Shown here piece after piece: positions 16,723 through 25,223 of a DNA stretch of 64,000 nucleotides. A program made the position numbers and the translations under genes. This DNA comes from Paenibacillus silvae. Its GTDB lineage: Bacteria > Bacillota > Bacilli > Paenibacillales > Paenibacillaceae. Location: positions 149,189 to 213,188 of the forward strand of contig NZ_BMFU01000005.1 in assembly GCF_014639235.1 (NCBI RefSeq), read 5' to 3'. How positions within the stretch are numbered: the stretch's first letter is position 1; every line of letters starts with the position of its first letter. The notes under the pieces are model-generated. The model saw nothing but the letters and a program-made list of their open reading frames with translations, searched no databases and had not been told where the DNA came from.

Positions 16723-17655
16723 TCATGTACGAACAGCCCGCCGAACCCGAGGATCAATGTACGAATACGAGATATCGACCAGCACATTCAGAACGACATA
16801 GATGATGGATGTAAAAAACACAACCCCCTGCACCACCGGCAAATCCTTTGCCATTAATGCATCAGCAATGATACGCCCGATTCCCTGTCTGGAGAATACC
16901 GTCTCCACCACCACAGTGCCTGCCAGCAGATCACCGATCAGCATGCCAATCACCGTCACTGCTGGGATGAGTGCATTACGCAGTGCATGACCATACATGA
17001 TGACACGTTCAGACATTCCTTTGGCTCGCAGCGCAACGATAAAGGGCTCATGAATGACTTCCAGCATGCTGTTGCGCACCATGCGCACAATGAAGCCCGC
17101 ACCGACCAGTCCGAGGGTTGCAGCCGGAAGCACCAGTGAACTGAATCCGTCCGAACCCATCGCCGGAAACCAGCCGAGCTGCACGGAAAACAGCAGAATG
17201 AGCAGAATGCCGGTCCAGAAGGTAGGCATCGAGATACCGAACAAACCAACTAGTCGAGCCACAAAATCAATGACACCATTTCGGTGCACTGCGGACAAAA
17301 CGCCCAGTGTGATTCCGATCGTAATGGCAATTAGCGAGCTCAGTGCAGTTAAAGCCAGGGTTGCTGGAAAATGCTCCAGAATTTTAGGCAGCACCGGATC
17401 GGAGTTCACCATGGATTGACCAAAATCACCACGCAGCATATGACCAAAATAGTTTGCAAACTGTACGTAAAACGGTTGGTCCAGTCCAAGCTGGGCCCGG
17501 AGGTTTGCGATCATCTCCGGGGTAGCCGTGGACGGGTCCAGCATAAGCAGCACCGGATCACCCGGCAGAAGATACATGATGCAGTACACCAGCACCGAGG
17601 CTCCAAATATAACGAGCAGTGACGTTGCCAGCCGTGACAAGACAAGTTGAATCAT
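16723..17655 (-). CDS. Dipeptide-type ABC permease (DppB-like)
   Basis: ABC permease of 310 aa with the family start MIQLVLSRLATSLLVIFGAS, motif LPGDPVLLMLD, an extracytoplasmic loop with LGLDQPFYVQFANY, and VVETVFSRQGIGRIIADALM near the C-terminus. It lies between the binding protein and the second permease. The cargo is unknown; the neighbours suggest an organosulfur compound or small peptide. Confidence 0.88.
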   Translation of the reverse strand: MIQLVLSRLATSLLVIFGASVLVYCIMYLLPGDPVLLMLDPSTATPEMIANLRAQLGLDQPFYVQFANYFGHMLRGDFGQSMVNSDPVLPKILEHFPATLALTALSSLIAITIGITLGVLSAVHRNGVIDFVARLVGLFGISMPTFWTGILLILLFSVQLGWFPAMGSDGFSSLVLPAATLGLVGAGFIVRMVRNSMLEVIHEPFIVALRAKGMSERVIMYGHALRNALIPAVTVIGMLIGDLLAGTVVVETVFSRQGIGRIIADALMAKDLPVVQGVVFFTSIIYVVLNVLVDISYSYIDPRVRRAVRT

Positions 17656-17727
17656 ACCGGGATGTCTCCTTTCCGAGACCAGAATGTGCTATACAGCTTC
17701 TATTAATGTCAGGGGCGGGTACATCTG

Positions 17728-19377
17728 TTATTGCTGAATGCGTACATCATTAAAGAGCGGATAACCGAGCGAATCAAATTTTATGCCTTGCACATCTTTG
17801 GATGCAGCCACTGTATACGGGAAAACGTAGATTGGCAAAATAACCGCCTGTTCAATCAGGTACTTCTGTATCTGACTGTAGATATCTACTCTTTTCGCGG
17901 TATCCGTCTCTACCGCTCCCTGCTCTAACAGTTGATCAATCTTTGAATCAGACAGACCCGATAATGTCGGGCGTTCTCCTTCCGCACTTGTATGATAGAA
18001 GGCATACAACGCGTTAGGATCGGAATTGACCTGACTGTTGCCATACAGATCATAGTCCCAGTTCTGATAGATCACGGTAGCAACGTCTTTGGTAATAACC
18101 ACTTCAACCGCAATGCCCAGCGGTTTCAGCTGCTGCTGAATGATCGCAGCAATGTCATTCCGTTTCTCCCGGTTAGGGGAGCCATCCACATATTTCAGAG
18201 TCAGCTTCTTCCCGTCCTTCACCCGAATACCGTCAGCTCCCTTGACCCAACCCTGCTCATCCAGCAGCTGGTTTGCGCGGTTGATATCCGGAGTAATGCT
18301 TCCTTCAAGCGCCTTGTCATAGCCGAGAATACCTGGAGACAATGCAGACCATGCGCGCTCGTAGTTGCCCAGATACAAGGTTTTCACAATGGACTCGACG
18401 TCTACAGCGGATTGAACCGCCTGCCTTACTTTTACATCATCCCAAGGTGCCTTGCGCAGATTGAAAAAGAGGGTATACGGAAGTCCAACGGTATTGGCCT
18501 GCAGCAATTGCTGGTTCGGATCACTTTTGAGCGCAGCGATATTTTGCGGCGGTACGGTCTCTGCCGCGAGTACCTGCTTGCTTTGCACACTTCCGATGCG
18601 TGTGGCTTCTTCCGGTACAATCTTAAACGTGATTGTATCGATATAAGGAGCTCCTTTGTTTTCTACCGTATCCGGTCCCCAGTTATAATCCTTGTTTTTG
18701 GCTACAACGATATCCGCATTTTCATCCCATTTCACAAACGTAAACGGACCTGTGCCTACCGGATTTTTGCCCAGTTGATCCCCATATTTCTTCGCAGCGG
18801 TTGGAGACACGATCCCCAGCAACGCTTGACTCAAATTGCCCAGAAAAGCCTGTGACGGTGCAGCCAGCTTCACCTTGATTGTATATTCATCAATGACCTC
18901 GGAGGAGCTGTAGGGTCTGATCAGGGCAAGGGCATTAGCGGCTTTGGTGGCGGGATCAATGACCCGATCCAGATTATACTTCACCGCTTCGGCATTAAAC
19001 GGAGTTCCATCATGGAACTTGACGTCCTCACGCAGCTTGAACGTATAACTTTTGCCGTCCTCCGACACACTCCACTCCTTGGCGATCCAAGGCTTAATGG
19101 AACCATCGGGCAGCTGCACTACCAGATTGTCATAGATGGTTCGAATGGCACGTACGGCTACAGCAAGGCCGCTGCGATGCGGGTCCAGCGTATCCGGTGA
19201 GGTTGCAAGTGCAAACGTAAGATTACCGCCTTCAGCCGTTCCAGCCTGGCCTCCACCTTGGGAAGCCGCTGCTGTACCGCTTGTTTTTCCTCCTGACGCC
19301 GCTCCGCATCCAGACAATACCATCACCAATGCTAATGCCAATGCCACGTATTTTGTCCATGAAACAGACCTGTTCAT
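17728..19377 (-). CDS. Family 5 solute-binding lipoprotein
   Basis: Extracellular binding protein of 549 aa for the adjacent permeases. A lipoprotein signal (LALALVMVLSGCGAASGG) is followed by a low-complexity Gly/Ala/Ser linker. Family motifs are IAKEWSVSEDGKSYTFKL, DVKFHDGTPFNAEAVKYNLD and VGTGPFTFVKWDENADIV. The upstream gap carries one of the three shared AAACC...ATAGGAA motifs, so the gene may head its own transcript. The ligand is not predictable from sequence. A sulfur-containing peptide or conjugate is inferred from the neighbouring monooxygenase and SsuE genes. Confidence 0.88.
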   Translation of the reverse strand: MNRSVSWTKYVALALALVMVLSGCGAASGGKTSGTAAASQGGGQAGTAEGGNLTFALATSPDTLDPHRSGLAVAVRAIRTIYDNLVVQLPDGSIKPWIAKEWSVSEDGKSYTFKLREDVKFHDGTPFNAEAVKYNLDRVIDPATKAANALALIRPYSSSEVIDEYTIKVKLAAPSQAFLGNLSQALLGIVSPTAAKKYGDQLGKNPVGTGPFTFVKWDENADIVVAKNKDYNWGPDTVENKGAPYIDTITFKIVPEEATRIGSVQSKQVLAAETVPPQNIAALKSDPNQQLLQANTVGLPYTLFFNLRKAPWDDVKVRQAVQSAVDVESIVKTLYLGNYERAWSALSPGILGYDKALEGSITPDINRANQLLDEQGWVKGADGIRVKDGKKLTLKYVDGSPNREKRNDIAAIIQQQLKPLGIAVEVVITKDVATVIYQNWDYDLYGNSQVNSDPNALYAFYHTSAEGERPTLSGLSDSKIDQLLEQGAVETDTAKRVDIYSQIQKYLIEQAVILPIYVFPYTVAASKDVQGIKFDSLGYPLFNDVRIQQ

Positions 19378-19448
19378 ATCGCTTCCCCCTCTGTGTATAC
19401 AGGTGTCATTAATGAGCTACTGTAAGCAAACTCACATATAATTTATAT

Positions 19449-19470
19449 TTCCTATGAGAAAAGTAGGTTT
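19449..19470 (-). promoter_or_regulatory. AAACC...ATAGGAA motif upstream of the binding-protein gene
   Basis: Minus strand AAACCTACTTTTCTCATAGG followed by AA, then an AT-rich stretch. It sits 72-93 bp before the binding-protein start. Confidence 0.4.
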
Positions 19471-19664
19471 TATGGCGTGAAAGACTCTATTAACTGGATT
19501 AACTCCTGCTCCAGATGCATTTATGCTTCATTTCACGATAGACTGGACTGGGCTAAAATTTTATTGCACTGAACCGTTATTTGATCCGAATGTATCGGAT
19601 TATGAGTACAGGTTGGAGTCACCGCGTTTAGAAAACATACATGAAACAGGTACATGACGTTTGA

Positions 19665-21008
19665 TTAGATGACGTTCGACTCTTCCTGTGTTCTGGCTGC
19701 GGTATAGCGGTTTACAGGCACCTGTACACCCAGATTGCCACGCAGCGTGTCATGCTCATATTCCGTGCGATATATACCGCGTTCCTGCAAAATAGGCACA
19801 ACCAGCTCCACAAAGTCGGACAATCCGCTAGGCAGTTCAGAAGCAATGATAAAACCGTCTGCTGCTTCTGCCTCGAACCATTCCTGAATTTTGTCGGCCA
19901 CTTGCTCCGGTGTACCCAGGAATTGGCTCCGTGGTGTTGCGGCCCGCAGAGCAACTTCCCGCAACGTTAACCCCTGCTCTTTTGCATCCTTCTTGATTTT
20001 GTCTGTTCCGCTGCGGAAGCTGTTGCTGCCAATGCCATGCAGTTCCGGGAACGGTTCATCCAGCGGATATTGGGAGAAATCATGATGCTCGAAGAAACGT
20101 CCCAGATAATCCAGTGCTTTATCAATCGTAACCAGACTCGCGATCTCCTGGTACTTCTGCTCGGCTTCCTCTGCCGTGCGTCCCACAATGGGATTGATGC
20201 CTGGCAAAATGACGATATCCTGTGATGAGCGACCATAAGAAGCAGCTCTTGTTTTCACATCCTTGTAGAACGCCTGTGCATCTTCAATATTGTCATGCCC
20301 GGTGAATACAGCATCCGCTTCCTGAGCGGCCAGCGTTTTGCCATCTTCCGAAGAACCTGCCTGGAAAATAACCGGCTGTCCCTGCCGCGAACGAGCGATA
20401 TTAAGCGGCCCTTGTACCGAGAAAAATTCGCCTTCATGATTCAGCGTATGCAGCTTGGAGGGATCAAAGAATACACCGCTCTCCTTGTCTCGTACAAATG
20501 CATCATCTTCCCAGGAATCCCACAATCCTTTGGTCACCTGCAAATACTCCTTGGCAATGCGGTAACGCTCCGGATGTGTTGGATGATGACTTTTGCTGTA
20601 ATTTTTCGCAGTACCTTCGAGCGGGGACGTAACAACGTTCCAGCCTGCACGTCCATCACTGATCAGATCGAGGGAACCGAACTGTCTGGCGACTGTAAAC
20701 GGATCACTGTAGGATGTGGAAAGTGTGCCGACCAGGCCAATGCGTGAGGTTACCGCAGCGAGAGCGGAAAGAATACTGATCGGCTCAAAGCGGTTGAGAA
20801 AGTGGGGAACAGATTTTTCGGTAATATACAGTCCGTCCGCGATGAAAACCAGATCAAACTTGCCCTCTTCTGCCTTCAAGGCCTGACGTTTGTAAAACCC
20901 GAAGTTCACACTCGCATCAGACAATACCTCCGGGTGTCTCCAGGTGGTGTTGCTTCCTCCTACACCATGAATGATCGCTCCAAATTTCAAACTACGTTTT
21001 GCTGTCAT
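19665..21008 (-). CDS. Flavin-dependent monooxygenase, NtaA/SnaA/DszA (YxeK-like) family
   Basis: Luciferase-like, FMNH2-dependent monooxygenase of 447 aa. The ATG at 21008 (MTAKRSLKFGAIIHG) is chosen for its GGAGGGC ribosome site; the open frame extends to 21179 without family sequence. Motifs include GFYKRQALKAEEGKFD, the subfamily hallmark GRAGWNVVTS, HPTHPERYRIAKEYL and QAGSSEDGK. Relatives oxidise nitrilotriacetate, dibenzothiophene sulfone or S-(2-succino)cysteine derivatives (YxeK). Reduced flavin would come from the SsuE-like protein. Together with an M20 deacylase, this resembles the yxe logic of thiol-conjugate salvage, but without a visible N-acetyltransferase. Confidence 0.88.
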   Translation of the reverse strand: MTAKRSLKFGAIIHGVGGSNTTWRHPEVLSDASVNFGFYKRQALKAEEGKFDLVFIADGLYITEKSVPHFLNRFEPISILSALAAVTSRIGLVGTLSTSYSDPFTVARQFGSLDLISDGRAGWNVVTSPLEGTAKNYSKSHHPTHPERYRIAKEYLQVTKGLWDSWEDDAFVRDKESGVFFDPSKLHTLNHEGEFFSVQGPLNIARSRQGQPVIFQAGSSEDGKTLAAQEADAVFTGHDNIEDAQAFYKDVKTRAASYGRSSQDIVILPGINPIVGRTAEEAEQKYQEIASLVTIDKALDYLGRFFEHHDFSQYPLDEPFPELHGIGSNSFRSGTDKIKKDAKEQGLTLREVALRAATPRSQFLGTPEQVADKIQEWFEAEAADGFIIASELPSGLSDFVELVVPILQERGIYRTEYEHDTLRGNLGVQVPVNRYTAARTQEESNVI

Positions 21009-21136
21009 ATGCCCTCCGCCTTCCTGAAATAAGTTATTGTACAAGAGTAAAATCGGGTCGTAAAATGAACGCCGCTTCTGTCGTACAAATACAAATTGAA
21101 AATTATGAAACCTGCTGTCGCCGCTAAAATATACTA

Positions 21137-21154
21137 TTCCTATTAGTTTGGTTT
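21137..21154 (-). promoter_or_regulatory. AAACC...ATAGGAA motif upstream of the monooxygenase gene
   Basis: Minus strand AAACCAAACTAATAGGAA, followed by TAGTATATTTTA, which may contain a -10. It lies 130-146 bp before the start codon. The spacing between the two blocks is 4 nt shorter than in the other two copies. Confidence 0.4.
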
Positions 21155-21179
21155 GTTTTAATTTCACACAGCTTATCAC

Positions 21180-21584
21180 TGCCCTGCAAACAGGTCAACC
21201 GTGCTTCTAATAGATTTTTTCTATAACGATATTGAAATGTATATAAGGGGATGAGGCCGCAAAACAGAATGCATTTTTGTTCACACAGCAGCTGCTTCAT
21301 CTACCTTTTCCAGCAACTGAGCCAGTTTTTTTGGATGATGACATCGATATACCTCCCTGGTTTCTAAAGTGTCGGTTCCTCTTATTCAGACGAACTAAAT
21401 CAATAATTCCCATCTGATAAGTCGGTTTATGGCTATAATGTACTCCCGCGCGCTCTCTGGGTCAATGGATCTCCTAATAGAATACTCCTATAACAGCATA
21501 GAAAAATTGTATTTTATTTTTTGGAAATAGGTAGTGTCGGAAAACAACAGAACTTTGTTAGACGATTTCAAGAAAATGTAGGAC
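21180..21584. other. Intergenic, no intact gene
   Basis: No frame with a start and ribosome site was found. On the minus strand, about 21293-21385 encodes a roughly 30-residue reading frame without a start codon (TREVYRCHHPKKLAQLLEKV), possibly the 3' remnant of a decayed gene. The rest is AT-rich and featureless. Confidence 0.4.
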
Positions 21585-21612
21585 AAAAAAGGAGTGAGCT
21601 CATACTCACTCC
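21585..21612 (-). terminator. Terminator overlapping the lipoprotein stop codon
   Basis: Minus strand GGAGTGAG-TATGAG-CTCACTCC followed by TTTTTT. The left arm contains the last codons and the TGA stop of the lipoprotein gene. Confidence 0.88.
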
Positions 21613-22055
21613 ATTGCTTTTAATTTCGCCTCGATAATCTTTGCTTCTGCTAAACTTGATGCCGGAGAACTGATAACCAAACCTTTATTCTGGAATTTTG
21701 CATGCATTAATTTCGTGTATAATTCAGGTTCTGTAACAATAATTGCATATTGATTCGCCTGTTTATCAAAATAAATATCGCCCAGGACTGTTCTCTTTGA
21801 ACCTTCATAAGAGATTAATAACGTATTATGCGTGAAAATGACTTTTTTGAAGACAATATCATCGATAGATAATTCCCCCTCGAAAACATCATCCTTTTTA
21901 TTCAATGTGCCATTCAAACTCACTCTTACGTCCCTGCCTATCTCGGAGTTCTCACTATACATGTAAGATGGTGATTTAATGTCTATTTGTTCATGAGTAC
22001 TGCACCCTGAGAGAATGAATAAGCTTAATAAAGTAATAAAAAGCACTTTTTTCAT
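21606..22055 (-). CDS. Small lipoprotein of unknown function
   Basis: 149 aa from ATG 22055, with GGAGG 6 nt upstream. The N-terminus MKKVLFITLLSLFILSGCST is a clear lipoprotein signal (lipobox LSGC). The rest is a soluble domain of about 125 residues with alternating beta-like segments (RDVRVSLNGTLNKKDDVFEG, VIFTHNTLLISYEG). I do not recognise the family. It follows the secreted-protein gene by about 50 bp on the same strand and the pair ends at a shared terminator, so they form one unit. Base composition is more AT-rich than the neighbouring genes. Confidence 0.75.
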   Translation of the reverse strand: MKKVLFITLLSLFILSGCSTHEQIDIKSPSYMYSENSEIGRDVRVSLNGTLNKKDDVFEGELSIDDIVFKKVIFTHNTLLISYEGSKRTVLGDIYFDKQANQYAIIVTEPELYTKLMHAKFQNKGLVISSPASSLAEAKIIEAKLKAME

Positions 22056-22104
22056 TTTCAGCCTCCAAACTATTAACTGGAGATAGCCCCTCCCCATAAG
22101 TAAG

Positions 22105-22968
22105 TCAATACTTAAATTTCCAATATACATTTACAGGTATAACAGTCCCACTCTGGTAACCATAATACAAGGGAGACAATGTATTTTTTGCAAGTGAAGT
22201 TAATCTTTCTTCGTCATAAAAGTAATTACCAGCTTGCCCTGAGATTTGTCCTAAATCAAAATTTCTTGGTGTATATCGTATTGAATTTTTGTAATAAACA
22301 ACATTGAGTTGTGCAGAAGTATTTTTCTTAGTCGATGTCGCCATTGGAGCCCATATATATTGGAAACCATTCCACTGATAAACATCTACATATTTATATA
22401 TTATTACATAGTCGTGCAGCGATCTAACAATAGTACTTTTATAACTGTCGTACTCATTCTCTTTAATTAATAGATCTACAACTGTCATAAATGCACCTAC
22501 GTAAGGATGAGTCATGCCTGCTCCAATCTGAATCAGCTTATTACCCATCTTATTTAAATCCCCTTGCTCATTTCCATACAAGGTTTGTGCACCATAAGAA
22601 TATTCTGTACGCAACCTAGTGTCTCCAGGAGACGCCATTAAAGTTACAGTATGATCAAAACTATCTCTATTATCAAAACTATATAACTTATTTTGATACT
22701 CGATTTCTGTATATACTGAATAATCATTCATCATTTCCATTAAATCTTCTATCTCAGACTGAGTCTTTGCATTTTCAAGTTTATTTTCATATTCAGCAAC
22801 GTTTAATTGCTTTCCTTCCTGTATTGCCTTTTCCTTCAAAAATTCTTTGGTTACAGTAAATGACTCTGTTAATGGATCATAAGTGTTATCCTCAGCGTTT
22901 ACTGGAGACATCTGTAGCACAAGTATAAGAGACAATAACGAACCAAACATCCTTTTTTTGATTTTCAA
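22105..22968 (-). CDS. Secreted protein of unknown function
   Basis: 287 aa. The start is TTG at 22968, supported by GGAGG 7 nt upstream. The N-terminus MKIKKRMFGSLLSLILVLQM runs into SPVNA-ED, a typical signal peptidase site. A charged region (about 30-85, helical) is followed by Tyr-rich sequence (TEYSYGAQTLYG) and a Gly-containing hydrophobic stretch (IQIGAGMTHPYVGAFMTVVD). The C-terminal half is Tyr/Asn-rich and probably beta-structured. I do not recognise a family. AT-rich codon use suggests transfer or low expression. It is the first gene of a two-gene unit with the lipoprotein. Confidence 0.72.
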   Translation of the reverse strand: MKIKKRMFGSLLSLILVLQMSPVNAEDNTYDPLTESFTVTKEFLKEKAIQEGKQLNVAEYENKLENAKTQSEIEDLMEMMNDYSVYTEIEYQNKLYSFDNRDSFDHTVTLMASPGDTRLRTEYSYGAQTLYGNEQGDLNKMGNKLIQIGAGMTHPYVGAFMTVVDLLIKENEYDSYKSTIVRSLHDYVIIYKYVDVYQWNGFQYIWAPMATSTKKNTSAQLNVVYYKNSIRYTPRNFDLGQISGQAGNYFYDEERLTSLAKNTLSPLYYGYQSGTVIPVNVYWKFKY

Positions 22969-23502
22969 ATTAATACCTCCATTTTATATTTTCTTCCTTT
23001 TCACCCTATCACATAACAACGCTTTCATAAAGGGTTTATGTGGTATAATATAAATATTTATTACAGTAGAAATTGTTTTCATTCTGTAATATGACTAAAA
23101 CGTCCTAGTTTGTTATCTAGCAAATTTATGAAGATTTATTCTACATCTATTTCCAGCCTCCGCTGTTAAGCATAAGTTTGCAGGCTTTTGTACTAAAGGA
23201 TATCATCATCATTTAGCGCCCTCACCCACTATCCAGACTTCTCATAGCTCAGTGCATTACTTAAAATGTCGTAAGTTATTAAAGTCTTTATAGTCTTAAT
23301 CCAATCATCCAGCATTGCTTCGCTTCTGTAACATCTACCTCCTCATTTCTACTCACTTGCCTTAGGGGCAACATTTTATTATGTAGCAAAGCCTTATGCG
23401 GAATGAACAGATCAGCGTGTAAGTCAGCCTAAAGCTGCTTACTCTGCTGTGCTGTTTATTCCGCATGTTTCAAATACTGCTTCAAACCGCGAGCGGCGGT
23501 CA
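22969..23502. other. Intergenic, AT-rich, no gene seen
   Basis: It holds the leader of the secreted-protein gene. A perfect 7-bp inverted repeat ATTACAG/CTGTAAT lies at 23060-23066 and 23084-23090, about 95-120 bp before the TTG start; it could be an operator. No credible frame or strong terminator was found. Confidence 0.45.
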
Positions 23503-25158
23503 TTACAGGTCCTGGGTCAGCAGCTGCGGTGGCGCAATAATGGGCAAGCCTTCCGGGATCGCGTGGAGCAGTTCGACTGGTATCTGCTGTACATGTCTGG
23601 AGCTGACCCCCCAGCGTTCCACAGCATAACCCGACACAAACCTTCTGCGTTTGCCTTCACTGATCTGATACCATACTTCGAGTGCATTGGAAGCCGCAAC
23701 GATGCTGCCTTCGGCAGCCACCTTGCCTGCATCCGAATTTATGTCAGGCTGTGCATGCGCCGGTTCAAACGGCCAGCTGCGAATATCCCCTGAAGCGTTA
23801 ATTGGCTCACCTGCGGGAATGCCGAGCAGATCTGGTTTGGCTACCAGAACAGGCGAAATGCCGCGTGGAACTGGAATGTTTAGCTTGCGTCGCTTCCTGC
23901 CTTTTAAGGTGTAAACATCTCCCTTGAGATCAACAAGCAATGCCTCTTCGGGATAGAAATCGCCGCTGCGTCTTAGGCAGGATACTGAAGTTTCCTTTTC
24001 CAAATCAAAGCCTGCTGCCAGATGATGCTTATCTCCCTTTTCATTGGCTAAGGGGACGTTCCGCCAGGATCGCGATTGGCTGTCCGCATGCTCTGACTGT
24101 ATCAGCCGGGAGGTTTCGGCAATGAGCGTGTGGGGGTCTCCCCATTTTTCGCTGTAAAATTGTTCATTTCCCTGATTCACTGTGTTGAACTGCTGTTCTC
24201 CGAGCTCTTTCATGCTTACACTTCCGTAGTGATGAATAAACGCATCCCCCGCCACGGCAAGACGATATCCGAGCATACGCACGCGTACAATCCAGTCATC
24301 ATCTTCAAAATTGCCTACCGTATACCCTTCATCCAGATAACCTACACGCTCAAACAACTCTCTCGAGAACAGCCAGCAGAATCCAACGAGTCGGTCTGTC
24401 AACCGATGTTTGCCTGTATCCGGGCGATTTTGGCTGGCAGCAAAGGTCCACATCTCCTTCACATCATGATATGGCACCTCAATCTGCTGATCCCCGCCAA
24501 TATAATTCGTCACAGGGCCCACTACACCGATCTGCGGATCACTGTTCAGGCACGCCATCATATTATCAAGCCACCCTGGTGTAACAAGCGTATCATTGTT
24601 CAGCACGACAATATGTCGTCCTTTGGCCATCATCAGACCAACGTTAACGCCCCCGGCGAAGCCCCGATTTTTCTCCAGTGCAGCAACTCTTACCATCCCC
24701 CCTTGACGAAGCAGCGCTTCTGCCGTGCCATCCCGTGAGGCATTATCGACCACAATAATCTCGTAGGGAGCGGGGGTATGTTTCTCGATGCTCGCCACAC
24801 ATTGCAGCACATAATCACGCTTATTGTAGGTCGGGATGATAATGCTCACGCCCTCAAAAACAAGGCCAAATGAATTTTGTCCCTGACGCACCCCGTCTTC
24901 ATAACCTCGGTTGTAACCCTGATTATAAAGCTTGGTGCTTCGAAGGCTTCGAGCATTTCTTTTGCCTTTGCGTGAGGACAACCGTCGATGACGGCTGCCT
25001 GCTGCATGAAGCAGAGCGGTAGCCGATGCCTCGGTACGATGAGCAGCTTTGCTCATTGATGGTGCAGACTTTTTACTTTGACCGCTTTCCTGCGAGCCGC
25101 TTATTCTATTTTTTCGTGCGTTGCATGTGTGATGAGACGTTTTTTTCGATTTCTTCAT
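23503..25158 (-). CDS. GT2 glycosyltransferase with basic N-terminal tail
   Basis: 551 aa from ATG 25158, with GGAGG 7 nt upstream. Residues 1 to about 80 are Lys/Arg/Ser/His-rich and probably disordered. A YNQGYNRGYEDGVRQGQ motif follows, then a GT-A domain (VSIIIPTYNKRDYVLQCVAS, VVDNASRDGTAE, nucleotide-site LNNDTLVTPGW, ED motif in VGNFEDDDW, HHYGSVSM). After residue about 390 comes a second region of about 160 residues of unknown function. The family transfers sugars from NDP-sugars to polysaccharide or protein; the acceptor is unknown. It lies 65 bp after the GT-D gene on the same strand. Confidence 0.85.
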   Translation of the reverse strand: MKKSKKTSHHTCNARKNRISGSQESGQSKKSAPSMSKAAHRTEASATALLHAAGSRHRRLSSRKGKRNARSLRSTKLYNQGYNRGYEDGVRQGQNSFGLVFEGVSIIIPTYNKRDYVLQCVASIEKHTPAPYEIIVVDNASRDGTAEALLRQGGMVRVAALEKNRGFAGGVNVGLMMAKGRHIVVLNNDTLVTPGWLDNMMACLNSDPQIGVVGPVTNYIGGDQQIEVPYHDVKEMWTFAASQNRPDTGKHRLTDRLVGFCWLFSRELFERVGYLDEGYTVGNFEDDDWIVRVRMLGYRLAVAGDAFIHHYGSVSMKELGEQQFNTVNQGNEQFYSEKWGDPHTLIAETSRLIQSEHADSQSRSWRNVPLANEKGDKHHLAAGFDLEKETSVSCLRRSGDFYPEEALLVDLKGDVYTLKGRKRRKLNIPVPRGISPVLVAKPDLLGIPAGEPINASGDIRSWPFEPAHAQPDINSDAGKVAAEGSIVAASNALEVWYQISEGKRRRFVSGYAVERWGVSSRHVQQIPVELLHAIPEGLPIIAPPQLLTQDL

Positions 25159-25223
25159 GCTGCTTCCTCCATTCCACCCGTCCCGCAGCAAAGCCCGTTT
25201 GATCCCCTGCTCAGGACGATCTG

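Noticed and set aside
21293..21385. About 30-residue minus-strand reading frame containing HHPKKLAQLLEKVDEAA
   Set aside because: No start codon or ribosome site; perhaps the remnant of a decayed gene, but too short to name.
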